DNA of 64,000 nucleotides from Paenibacillus methanolicus (GTDB lineage Bacteria; Bacillota; Bacilli; Paenibacillales; Paenibacillaceae), in the NCBI RefSeq assembly GCF_008124765.1, contig NZ_VNHS01000002.1, positions 1 to 64,000 of the forward strand, read 5' to 3'. A program made the translations under genes and the position numbers. Positions 34,766 through 43,697 of this stretch are shown here, piece by piece. Every line of letters begins with the position of its first letter. The stretch's first letter is position 1. Below the pieces are notes generated by a model. That model did no database searches. It was not told where the DNA came from and worked only from the letters and a program-made list of their open reading frames with translations.

Positions 34766-35917
34766 CTACCACAGATATAAGTCATTGCCTTTCAGCTTGA
34801 AGACGGCTTCCATGAAGTAATAATCGCCATAGATGATCGGGTGATGGTGGGCCTTCGTATGATACGAGGCGGATCCGCGCTGAAGAATAGCGTCCGACGC
34901 ATGGGACCAATCGCAGCGTTCATCGACGACTCGGAGCAATTTTATCGCCGCGTCCAGATAAAGCCGTTGCTCGTACTCACCGACGACCTTCGCAATCTCG
35001 ATTAACCCGCATGCTGCAATCACGGCCGCCGTATCGTCTTCCAGCCTCGGCTCTGCCGGCTGTCTAAAATCGACCGGAATGACGCCGTGTTCCGCCATAT
35101 TCGCCACAAAATAATGCGAGATGCGCTTGGCCGTCTGCAAGTATTCGTCCTTCCTCGTATGGATGAAGCTCATCATATACCCGTACAATCCCCAAGCCTG
35201 GCCTCTCGTCCACGAAGAGCCTTCCTCATACCCTTGACCGCCATGCGTACGAACAACGCCGCCATATTCGGGATCGAATTCCACAATATGATGGACCGAT
35301 CCATCCGGTCTGACGAAGGCATCCATCGCCGTATCGGCATGCTTCATCGCGATCTGCTTGAAGCGGGCGTCCCCCGTTTCTTCCGATGCCCAGTAGAGAA
35401 GCGGGAGGTTGAGCATGCAATCGATGATCGCCCAGCCTCTTGTGTCGCCTTCCTCCAGATCGTTCCACGCCCGGATAAATCCGCCGGCCAGGTTGAATCG
35501 ACCGGCAAGCAGGTTCGCGGCATGCAAGGCCCGCCTGCGTGATGCCGGGTTCTTCGTTACTCTGTAGTTCGCCACGCTGGTCGGCAGCCACATGAACCCG
35601 ACATCATGATGCAGCCCATAGAATTCCTCGAAGCAGCGATCCAGCATCTCCTCCGAGATTGCGGCGATCGTTTTGTATTCCTCTCTTCCGGTCTCGTGAT
35701 GCATCAGCCACATCATGCCGCCCCAGAAGCCATTGGTCCACCAGTTGATGCCATCTGCCACATCTCCAGACGGATTGTGAGCAGCGCGGTCATCATGCGT
35801 GCCGTCAACCGTTGTGTATGGGATTTTGTGCCGGGATTTCTCGCTGACCCAATCCATCTTCACTGTCAGTCGGTCGATGACGTCTCGAAGCCATTGTTGA
35901 TCTTTCGTTTGCAGCAT
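34766..35917 (-). CDS. GH88 unsaturated glucuronyl hydrolase
   Basis: The protein is 383 residues from the ATG at 35917 (M-L-Q-T-K-D-Q-Q-W-L), which has GGAAAGGA eight bases upstream. The frame is open further, into an esterase fragment. Helical (alpha/alpha)6-barrel motifs are present: D-G-I-N-W-W-T-N-G-F-W-G-G, H-D-V-G-F-M-W-L and S-S-W-T-R-G-Q-A-W-G-L-Y-G. The enzyme removes 4,5-unsaturated uronic acid left on oligosaccharides by polysaccharide lyases, acting in the cytoplasm. This links it to the lyase-like protein at 41.4-43.5 kb. It is the last gene of the GH43-GH43-GH95-GH88 operon. Confidence 0.88.
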   Translation of the reverse strand: MLQTKDQQWLRDVIDRLTVKMDWVSEKSRHKIPYTTVDGTHDDRAAHNPSGDVADGINWWTNGFWGGMMWLMHHETGREEYKTIAAISEEMLDRCFEEFYGLHHDVGFMWLPTSVANYRVTKNPASRRRALHAANLLAGRFNLAGGFIRAWNDLEEGDTRGWAIIDCMLNLPLLYWASEETGDARFKQIAMKHADTAMDAFVRPDGSVHHIVEFDPEYGGVVRTHGGQGYEEGSSWTRGQAWGLYGYMMSFIHTRKDEYLQTAKRISHYFVANMAEHGVIPVDFRQPAEPRLEDDTAAVIAACGLIEIAKVVGEYEQRLYLDAAIKLLRVVDERCDWSHASDAILQRGSASYHTKAHHHPIIYGDYYFMEAVFKLKGNDLYLW

Positions 35918-36025
35918 AGTCGAATTCCTTTCCTTCGCCTCGTCGATCGATGAGCTTCCTTCCTTTATTGCACCGTCTGTAATCGAGTCGCCTTGAAATA
36001 ATATCCTCAACTGAATATCGGTCAT
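35918..36025 (-). pseudogene. SGNH/GDSL esterase, N-terminal scrap fused in frame to GH88
   Basis: The first 18 codons read M-T-D-I-Q-L-R-I-L-F-Q-G-D-S-I-T-D-G, the block I motif of SGNH hydrolases with its catalytic Ser. The sequence then turns abruptly into unrelated codons that run in frame into GH88. The remainder of the esterase (blocks II, III and V) is missing. I infer a deletion between an esterase gene and GH88. A fusion of 419 residues could be translated, but GH88 has its own ribosome binding site. Confidence 0.6.
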
Positions 36026-36028
36026 TAT

Positions 36029-38488
36029 CTATGACTCTCCGTTCAAATCAAATCCGACTGTAACATCCTCTTCGGATTCAAGCGTCATATGAACATGTTT
36101 GCCGAACCAATCCGCCAACGCTGGTGTTTCACAGCCGTTAACCGTCGCCTTGAACCAGGGAATGCCCGCTTTCAACTTTATTTTATTGGCATTGGAAATC
36201 GAATGCAGAGTCACCTTTATTCCCCTTTTAACCAGGTCCCATACCAATTGTTTGACTTCCACCCGAGTCCTTGCCATAAGTCCGTACACGGCCCCGGCTT
36301 TCCATTCGGGAGGCTGCGCCGGAAGAACTTCGATTTCACCGGTATTGGAAAATAGCAGCGCTTCGTTTATCGCTCCCATGGTTCCGAACAACGTATCCGT
36401 ACAATAGCTGTCGCATCTTCGGTTGGTATCATGATCCGTCATTAAACTGGCGTAATAGCCCTGATCCGTCATCATCGGCAGAAGAGAATCGACGACCCCG
36501 CTGCCATTTTTCAACCGTGCATATACGAGCGCCTTATTCATCCAACCGTGCCCCGCCGTCGCATCGCCCGTATTGGATTTATTTCTGTTCTATATCGCGA
36601 TATCCGCCGCTCTCGCGAGCTCCCTATCGTTCTGCGTTTCATAGGCAGGCCATGCCGGATAGAGTTGACTCAAATGGCGGTGGTGGTTGTTTTCGGTATA
36701 TTCACTCATCGCCCACTCGCGCAGCGCGCCGTCCTTGTCGACCTTGTATTCCGGCAGCCGCTGCACGTCTTGCCTTTCTCATAGCGCGCATGGCCGTCTG
36801 CATCCGCGTAATATTCCGGCGTGCACAGTTGCTCCCAGAAATTGGCCTGCTTTGTAAGAAATGGCAGCAATATATCCTGCTCCAAATCCAATTCTCCCTT
36901 GCCGATCATGTGCGTGAATTCCTCATCCGTCAGTCCCCCGTCCCTCACGCCGAGAAGCGGCTTCAGGTCGTGGATCCTCATGCTGCCGGAGATCGGAATC
37001 CGACGATTGCCATAACACTGCCAATACTCGAAGATGGGAAGCAGACACCAGCTTGCGCCGGCGTTCCAATATTCGAACGGATAGTCATTGTCGTATTCCA
37101 CGTGCATCCCGCGGTCACCGTCCGAATTGACCGATATCTGCAGCGCATCGTGCATCCCGTACGCCATTCGCGCATTGTATTCGAAGTCGGGCGCGTTCCT
37201 CAAGAAGAAGGCGATATACACGAGTTATGCTTGCGTGAAATGACCTGTATTCATCGGAGAGACCTGCAAATTTACGTTGGCGTCGAGCGTATAGATCGCA
37301 CGCCAGCCGGGATTCCACTCTCCCGTCCACATCCTGTATAAACGCGGTGCGCTTGAACCGCTGCAGCAGATTAGCGCATACCGCCCCTGATTGTATACCT
37401 GCTCCATGAATGCATGATTGATTCTCGTGTCGGATTCCTTCTGCGCGTTAATCAGCGCCGCGTTATCAGCGTCTTTGAAATCCTCGTCACCTTGAAGCAT
37501 GAACCGTACAGCGTTAAATTCCGAAGCGTGTTTCGCGGCGTGAGGCGCGAGGGCGGCGTCATAATCGAAATGGCCGGAAGGATCGGTATATTTCTCCGCG
37601 ACGGCATTCGTGTTATGGAACAGTTCGTCTATAAGAGCGTGTTGCGTCATCCCGGCAAAAGCTTCGATTTCCCCCATATCGAACGTCCTGTTCGATTGCG
37701 TAATGAGGTAGACGGCATCGGCTCCGACCACTTGAATGGCGGGATTCTGCACCGATCCGACATTCATCGGTTCGTTCGTGTCCGTAAGCTGCACCCGCTT
37801 CTTGGTTCCGTTCACGACAATAATCTGCGTCAGGCCCGCATATCCGCCATCCATCAGCTCGCTCCCCGGATAGGAGGGATAATGGGCAACCTGCGCCATA
37901 TATTCCGCATTCGGATCCGCCAGCTTTTTATAGCGGAGCGCCATGACCTCGGACATACCGTTATGGGCCTTGTACATGCCGGAAATGTCATCGATCGAGA
38001 TCATCATGTTGATTTTGGCGCCCGTGGAGGACTGTGCGATTTTCGTAATCGCGACGTTGTCTTCCCTGGATGTAAAAGAAGTCCGGATCCAACCGCCAAA
38101 CTCGTCGGTATATCGCACGCCCGTTTCGGCCGTTTCGTAATTCGTCCATCTCTGGTAATCCGACACAGTTCCTTTATTCATCACGCTTAATCTGAGCTGG
38201 TGGCCGGGATGATAGCTGTAGAAGAACGTTCTTCGCCTTGTTCTGCCGTCGGCATGCGCAATCCTCCATTGATCGTTAAGCTGCAAAACATTCCGTCTGG
38301 CATCTGCAAGCTGACCGGATAAAATGATCCGTATACGGCGCGCCTGAGGTGACATAACCATTCTCGCCGTTCCCGCTTACCATGCCGTCCCGCCAGGCTC
38401 TTCCGGGATTCGAGGCCGGAATCTCCGTATAGGTTCGAGCGTAATTCCCCTTATCGTACATGCGTCCGGATTGGATCACATTCGCCAT
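36029..38488 (-). pseudogene. GH95-type (alpha-L-fucosidase-like) gene with multiple disruptions
   Basis: About 820 codons, the normal length of a GH95 enzyme, but broken by a frameshift at about 38290 (after T-D-H-F-I), a TAA at about 37222 (after H-F-T-Q-A), a frameshift at about 36765 (after Y-E-K-G-K) and a TAG at about 36590. Recognisable parts include N-V-N-L-Q-V-S-P-M-N-T-G, N-N-H-H-R-H-L-S-Q-L-Y-P-A-W-P, G-W-M-N-K-A-L-V-Y-A-R-L and A-I-N-E-A-L-L-F-S-N-T-G-E-I-E-V-L-P-A. Intact relatives act on alpha-L-fucose or alpha-L-galactose. It lies between intact genes of one operon, so its loss seems recent. Confidence 0.8.
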
Positions 38489-38537
38489 GATTTACCCTCC
38501 AATCTTAAGCGTAAGGCCATTCGAGAAGGGCCCCCAA

Positions 38538-39455
38538 TCAATCTTCCGCTCTAAGATTCAACTCAAACTCCTTGTCGCGGTCACAGATCAGCACACCCCC
38601 CACGACTTCCAGCTTGGCCACCTGAATGGACGAGCGGCGCCATTCATACGTGTTCGAATCTTCATGATGCCCATGAACACGGCCAGGATGAGTGAAATAA
38701 AAGATATACCCCTCATCTCCTTGTACGACCACATCTGCGTGAAGGCCGATCGTCCCGTCATCCTCACGCCTGCCGGGTTGGTCGAGAATGATGCCGTTGC
38801 GTTCCCACGTCTCTAGATCATCGGAACGGTACACGCCCTGCCCGCGCCACTCGTCTAGGATAAGCCAATAATATCCTTTCAAACGGAACACATTCGGTCC
38901 TTCGTGGCCTCTTTCGGTTATCACCGGACCAATCGGCTGCCAATCATGCAGATCCTTGCTCTCGGCAGCGTAAGTATGATTCCGCTGCTTAAACCACATT
39001 CGAAACATGCCGTTCGGAAGCCGGTACACGCAGGCATCGATCACGTTCTCATCACTAATGCCAAGCGTGGACCGGAACGCCCAACGAATAAGGTCGGGGC
39101 TTGTATAATGCCGGATACGCGCCTTGCCCGTCCAATCTTCCGGTACGCCGTGGACGTAAGTGACATACATATGGTACAGCCCGTCATGCCAAATGATTTC
39201 AGGCGCCCAGAACGTATTTCTACCCCAGTTTGTTTCGAGACCTTCCAAGGTTCCCCGATATAACCAGGTTGCTCCGCCATCCGATGAAGAAGCAACACCG
39301 AGATCGGTACCATGCACCCACCCGAATTTCGGCACTTCCTGCGTTGCCCGGCGGTTCGTATAGATCATCCACCATTCCTTGTCCTGCATATTCCATATGA
39401 CGACAGGATCCGCCGCTCCGTCATAGATGGGGTCCCTAAACAATGGCGATTTCAA
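38538..39455 (-). CDS. GH43-like five-bladed beta-propeller glycosidase
   Basis: The protein is 305 residues with no signal peptide. It starts at a TTG (39455), 0 bases after the upstream stop, with GGAGTGGAGAATGA before it. Propeller motifs: F-R-D-P-I-Y-D-G-A-A-D-P, F-W-A-P-E-I-I-W-H-D-G-L-Y-H-M-Y, N-V-I-D-A-C-V-Y-R and H-E-G-P-N-V-F. These give the three acidic residues expected for the GH43/GH32/GH117 group. I cannot fix the exact family or sugar. It probably trims imported oligosaccharides with the GH43 enzyme upstream. Confidence 0.65.
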   Translation of the reverse strand: MKSPLFRDPIYDGAADPVVIWNMQDKEWWMIYTNRRATQEVPKFGWVHGTDLGVASSSDGGATWLYRGTLEGLETNWGRNTFWAPEIIWHDGLYHMYVTYVHGVPEDWTGKARIRHYTSPDLIRWAFRSTLGISDENVIDACVYRLPNGMFRMWFKQRNHTYAAESKDLHDWQPIGPVITERGHEGPNVFRLKGYYWLILDEWRGQGVYRSDDLETWERNGIILDQPGRREDDGTIGLHADVVVQGDEGYIFYFTHPGRVHGHHEDSNTYEWRRSSIQVAKLEVVGGVLICDRDKEFELNLRAED

Positions 39456-41015
39456 TCATTCTCCACTCCTCGCGACTTCGTAACCAAATTGGCCGACATC
39501 AATATAACCCTGCTCACTCTCGCAGTTAAAGCTATATAGCCCGATCCGATCTCCCCGATAATTCCCCCACCCTAGCTGATAGGCGTATCCGAAGCTTGCG
39601 TAATGAACCCCATCGACGCTAAACTCGAACCGGTTGATCCCGTCTATGTTCCATTCCGACCTTAACCAAAGGGTGGAACCGGTTAATACCTGGCCCCATT
39701 CAATCGATCCCGCATGGTCGAACTTCAGAACCCTTGTCCCATTCTGTTGGTGTACGCCAATGGTGCAATAGGTTTTCGCAAAATGGCAAAGGCCGGCTTC
39801 CTGACCGTCAGCCATACCGCCAATATCCAGCTTTACGGTTGCCGCATTGTGAACGGTTCTGAACGATCGTTGTGTAATGACGTTGCAGACGGTAAAGAAG
39901 TTGCCCTTCTCGATCGGCCGGCACGCGTGCAGACGCAAATAACCGGGCCGTTCCGTCAACGACCATTTGTCGGCTCTCGGCTGATGATTCCATTCCCAAT
40001 ACGGCTCAAGCGCTACGCTATCAAAATCGTCGTATGTGGAAAGAACCGTTGGGGGATGCCCGTTAATCGGCTTCCTGCCTCCCCATACCATCTCTCCGAT
40101 TCCGTCGTCGTCCGTATCGCTGCCGATCATCGGCCATCCGTCAATCCACGTTACGGGCAGCAAGTGAAGCGGTCTGCCGTCGTATCCGCCCATTCCTTGA
40201 TGGCTAATGAAGTACCAATCCCCGGACGCCGTCTGGACAAGTCCACCTTGATTCGGCTCCCGGTCGATTTCCTTTCCGTGCGTATGAATAATCTCCTTTT
40301 CCTCATAGGGCCCATAAATATGCTCAGACCTTAACATCATGACGACTCGGACTTCAACGCCTTCCTCCAGGCGAACCTCGCTGTGGAAGAAATAGTAGAA
40401 CCCGTTTATTTTGTAGATTTTATTGGCTTCGCTGCCTTTGTACTGATGAATGATCGTATCGCTGTCATTCAGCAGTTCTCTGCCGTCTTCGCTAAGTTTG
40501 AATAAATGGATGTTGTAGTTGTCCGCAAAATTCGTGGCAACGAAATAGCCTTGTCCGTCCTCGTCCCAGAATGGACAGCAGTCGTCCCAGCCGCTGACCG
40601 CCCAAACTTGATGAAGCGGCTCCCATGGTCCCGCCGGATCGGCAGCCGTGCTCATAAACAATCCTTCATCAGGCGTGAAGAAATAGACCCAGTACTTATC
40701 CTTGTGGAATCGGATCGCGCCCGCCCAGACTCCTCTGCCGTAACGGTTCATTCGATCATAGTTGTATTCCGGGCCGATCCTTGTCAATTCATCCACAACA
40801 TGCCCGATCATGGCCCAATTCACCAGATCCTTGGAATGCAGAACCGCCATTCCCGGTGAGCAATGCAACGTAGAGGAAATCGCGTAGTAATTCTCTCCGA
40901 CCCGAATGACATCCGGATCGCTATAATCACCCGGCAAGACAGGATTGACATAGGTGCCGTCCCCCTGATCTCCCCAAGCGCCCTCCTTTGATAACCGATA
41001 GTAGTGATCCTCCAC
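39456..41015 (-). CDS. GH43 beta-xylosidase/alpha-L-arabinofuranosidase
   Basis: The protein is 519 residues from a GTG with AAGGATG upstream and no signal peptide. The five-bladed propeller comes first (Y-V-N-P-V-L-P-G-D-Y-S-D-P-D-V-I-R with the base Asp, C-P-F-W-D-E-D-G, and Y-K-G-S-E-A-N-K-I-Y with the acid Glu), and a C-terminal concanavalin-like domain from about 330 is typical of GH43 subfamily 12-like enzymes. It removes arabinofuranose or xylose from oligosaccharides in the cytoplasm. It is the first gene of a four-gene operon and carries the conserved upstream block. Confidence 0.9.
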   Translation of the reverse strand: MEDHYYRLSKEGAWGDQGDGTYVNPVLPGDYSDPDVIRVGENYYAISSTLHCSPGMAVLHSKDLVNWAMIGHVVDELTRIGPEYNYDRMNRYGRGVWAGAIRFHKDKYWVYFFTPDEGLFMSTAADPAGPWEPLHQVWAVSGWDDCCPFWDEDGQGYFVATNFADNYNIHLFKLSEDGRELLNDSDTIIHQYKGSEANKIYKINGFYYFFHSEVRLEEGVEVRVVMMLRSEHIYGPYEEKEIIHTHGKEIDREPNQGGLVQTASGDWYFISHQGMGGYDGRPLHLLPVTWIDGWPMIGSDTDDDGIGEMVWGGRKPINGHPPTVLSTYDDFDSVALEPYWEWNHQPRADKWSLTERPGYLRLHACRPIEKGNFFTVCNVITQRSFRTVHNAATVKLDIGGMADGQEAGLCHFAKTYCTIGVHQQNGTRVLKFDHAGSIEWGQVLTGSTLWLRSEWNIDGINRFEFSVDGVHYASFGYAYQLGWGNYRGDRIGLYSFNCESEQGYIDVGQFGYEVARSGE

Positions 41016-41064
41016 AATTGAGTCATCCTTTCAAGTTGACAACTTGGTTATGAATCCCCCGGAA

Positions 41065-41175
41065 AACGATCAAAAACCTTTCCCATGGTTGACTTTAATG
41101 CCACGTATAGGCGTGTTCAAGTTCTCGTATTGTCAAAATGCCGATTTGATGTATTTTGAACTTGTTCAAAATAGC
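41065..41175 (-). promoter_or_regulatory. Shared regulatory block, copy 1 (GH43-GH88 operon)
   Basis: The block carries GTTCAAGTTC at 41115-41124 and GAACTTGTTCAAAAT at 41158-41172, with TCAAAATGCCGATTTGATG between them. On the minus strand the order is GAACAAGTTC, TTGACA, GAACTTGAAC, then a TATACG that could be a -10. The GTTCAAGTTC ends about 100 bases before the start codon. Copies occur at 55087-55195 and 59201-59318. Confidence 0.65.
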
Positions 41176-41254
41176 ATGGCAAAGGTTCCCGATGTTTTTT
41201 GAACTAACATGATTTACCTAACTGGTCTTGCAATCCTTCTTCCTTCAGACACAT

Positions 41255-41288
41255 GGAAAAGAAGCCCCTAATATTAGGGACTTCTTTA
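41255..41288 (-). terminator. Rho-independent terminator of the lyase-like gene
   Basis: On the minus strand AAGAAG, T, CCCTAATATTAGGG, G, CTTCTTTT. It lies about 105 bases after the stop of the lyase-like gene and upstream of the GH43 promoter block. Nothing else is seen in 41289-41393. Confidence 0.75.
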
Positions 41289-41393
41289 ATCTTCTACAAC
41301 TGCACGGACCTGTTCCCTCATCCGGCGTCAAGAGGTGGCATGCGCACTGTAGACAGCCCAGGTAACTCCGCCGTACAGGCTGTTTCGGTGTAC

Positions 41394-43529
41394 TCAGTTT
41401 ACGACCTGCCACCTTTGGTTAGCGCTTCTGCCTCCTCCATAATGGCCCAGGTCCGCCCCTTCGGACTTGCGGCCCATCCCGTCCAGATATAACCCCGTTG
41501 CGCGGTTTTGGATCCGCACTTTGCTGCCGTCTATCGAGACGGACCATTGCTGATTATTGCTGGTGCTTAAGCTCCATTGTCCGGCAGCGGAACCGTTCAT
41601 CGTGCGGCCCATGCCGTCCAGGTATAGTCCGGTAGCGGCATCCTTAAACCTCACATAGTTCCCGTCAGTTTCCTCAATCCACCGCTGATTATTGCTGGTG
41701 CTGGAGCTCCATTGTCCGGCAGCGGAGCCATTGGAAGTTCGGCCTATTCCATCGATATATAAGCCGGTGCCGGCGTTGCTGAATCGGATCGAAGCCGTCC
41801 CCGAAGTTTCTCCTGTAGTTGCATTTGCGGCAGCGGATTTCGATCCTCCTGCTGCCTGTACTTGATAATAGTAGGTCGTATCAGGGGTCAAGTTTGTATC
41901 GCGATATAGTGTCGCTGCAGTGGGGGCGCTGCTAACCTTCGTAAAAATGCCGTTTGGATCTGTGGACCGGTAGATGTTATACCCTAGCGCACCAGGCACA
42001 GCAGTCCAGCTTAAGTAGATTGTATTCGAACCGGCTGCCGTTGCCTTCAATCCCGTTATTGAGCCTAATGTGATCTTGTTGCTCAAGCCATCAGCCTTAG
42101 CCGCATCTGGCGTGTACAGCAGCGTAGCTAGCGGATAATCCTTTCCTGCAACCTCCGGCATTCTGGTTTCATAGGCATAAGCCAGGTATTTGAATTTTTC
42201 CTGGGTCATATCCTGTCCTTCAATATATTTATAATAGTTGTATAGAACGCTGTTGAACCCATCGATTCTACCTCTTAGATCCGGATTGATCTTGTCAAAA
42301 ATTTGACCGGCATAGCTTTGGTTGGCGGCTGCGGGCGTCCATGGCACATCATATCCCAGATGATACTTCAGAGCATAGGTCGTCCCTGCCAACAGTCGAT
42401 CCTCGAGGAAGTTGAATGGATTCACCGCATTAGCGGCCGTGGACATGGTTCCGTCTACCGGGTCAACCTTCGTCCCCTGGGCGTAGATGGTCTGCGCCAA
42501 TGTAGACAATCCGGCGATATTGGCGTAAGCATGTCCCACATCGCGGCCCATTTCCATTAACTGCACATGATAATCCGAAGGGTCGAGCGGTTCTCCCGTC
42601 ATTTCATTCGTCGTCATCCATCGCATTTCATGCTTGATCGAACCGTTTCTTCCTCCATCATCGCCTGCGGCATTCACCATTGTTGCTTCTACGGCCTCCG
42701 CATACATCTCCAGGTCATTGGTAAAGATCGCCCGCGCCATTGTCCCCATGACCGTAAACTGATGCTGGTTCATGAAGAAAGAATGAGGGTTATAGGTGAC
42801 CGAGCAAAGCTCCATCATGTTTGTAAAATTCTGAGTATCGGTTGACGACCATTTCAGACTTGCCGCCTGGGTATCGGAATACCTCATAATTTCGGCAGCC
42901 GCCGCGAGCAAATAAGTCATCGTCGCAAATCGGAAGCTCGTATGAGGAGCAACAGACTGTATGCCGGAATAAGCCCTAATGATAGACATCGCACTGGAAC
43001 GGTACGTCTCATCGCCGGTAATATACCACATAACCGCTTGTTTAAAAGCGACTAAGGCGTCCGTATTCGCACGCGTTCCCACATAATCGCTTGGATTGGC
43101 CCAATACTTCCCGTTCTCATCCGTAAAGGCCCACGGCCCGCGGATATTAACGAAAAGATCATTTCCGGCTTCATATAAGATTCTTGGGTTCGGTCTGGAT
43201 TGCGGGTCGGCCGCAAATGCCTGGAACGCCGTATTCCAAGGCTCGTCCCCTGCCCTAACATGGTCGCGCATATTGTCCAGATCGGCCAGCGACATGGCAA
43301 TGCCAGGATGATGAATCGTCGCCGAAACCGTGTTTCCGTTTGCATCCGTATAGGAAGCATTCGTATCGGCGTTTACCGCCTGCGGCTTGTAAGGAGTAAT
43401 CAGCGGTGAAACCGCTGCATGTGCCGTATCGCTACTCCCGAAACCGAGAACGGTTGTTACAGTCACCATAAAGCAAAGAACGCCGAGAAAAAAACGTTGA
43501 CAGCGTTTTCCCTTTTTATCAAGGTTCAT
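41394..43529 (-). CDS. Secreted alginate-lyase-like protein with Fn3 and ricin-type lectin domains
   Basis: The protein is 711 residues from the ATG at 43529, with AAGGAGG eight bases upstream. A signal peptide (about 1-38, ending A-H-A-A) is followed by an alpha/alpha-toroid domain of the alginate_lyase fold (about 70-480; N-P-H-S-F-F-M-N-Q-H-Q-F, then Y-H-V-Q-L-M-E-M-G-R-D-V-G-H), an Fn3 domain (about 495-585), and a ricin-type beta-trefoil lectin with three repeats of T-G-L-Y-(I/L)-D-G-(I/M)-G-R. It probably cleaves uronic-acid-containing chains outside the cell, leaving unsaturated ends for GH88. The true substrate need not be alginate. It ends the operon that follows the giant protein. 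Confidence 0.8.
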   Translation of the reverse strand: MNLDKKGKRCQRFFLGVLCFMVTVTTVLGFGSSDTAHAAVSPLITPYKPQAVNADTNASYTDANGNTVSATIHHPGIAMSLADLDNMRDHVRAGDEPWNTAFQAFAADPQSRPNPRILYEAGNDLFVNIRGPWAFTDENGKYWANPSDYVGTRANTDALVAFKQAVMWYITGDETYRSSAMSIIRAYSGIQSVAPHTSFRFATMTYLLAAAAEIMRYSDTQAASLKWSSTDTQNFTNMMELCSVTYNPHSFFMNQHQFTVMGTMARAIFTNDLEMYAEAVEATMVNAAGDDGGRNGSIKHEMRWMTTNEMTGEPLDPSDYHVQLMEMGRDVGHAYANIAGLSTLAQTIYAQGTKVDPVDGTMSTAANAVNPFNFLEDRLLAGTTYALKYHLGYDVPWTPAAANQSYAGQIFDKINPDLRGRIDGFNSVLYNYYKYIEGQDMTQEKFKYLAYAYETRMPEVAGKDYPLATLLYTPDAAKADGLSNKITLGSITGLKATAAGSNTIYLSWTAVPGALGYNIYRSTDPNGIFTKVSSAPTAATLYRDTNLTPDTTYYYQVQAAGGSKSAAANATTGETSGTASIRFSNAGTGLYIDGIGRTSNGSAAGQWSSSTSNNQRWIEETDGNYVRFKDAATGLYLDGMGRTMNGSAAGQWSLSTSNNQQWSVSIDGSKVRIQNRATGLYLDGMGRKSEGADLGHYGGGRSANQRWQVVN

Positions 43530-43629
43530 CTCATTTTCCTCCTTTTGCTTGCATCTTCTCACCGTTTCTTCTGCTGCAGCATGTCGGCGTTTGCCCTCAT
43601 CTCACCCTCTCCTTCCATGTTCAAGAAGA

Positions 43630-43669
43630 GAAGCCCCCAATTTAGAATGAAGATTCGATTGGGGGCTTC
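43630..43669 (-). terminator. Rho-independent terminator after the giant secreted protein
   Basis: On the minus strand GAAGCCCCCAAT, 16-base loop, ATTGGGGGCTTC, then TCTTCTTG. It may be only partial, because the lyase-like gene follows 100 bases further on without an obvious promoter of its own. Confidence 0.75.
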
Positions 43670-43697
43670 GATGATTATGTCCAAGTTGACTCGTTTA

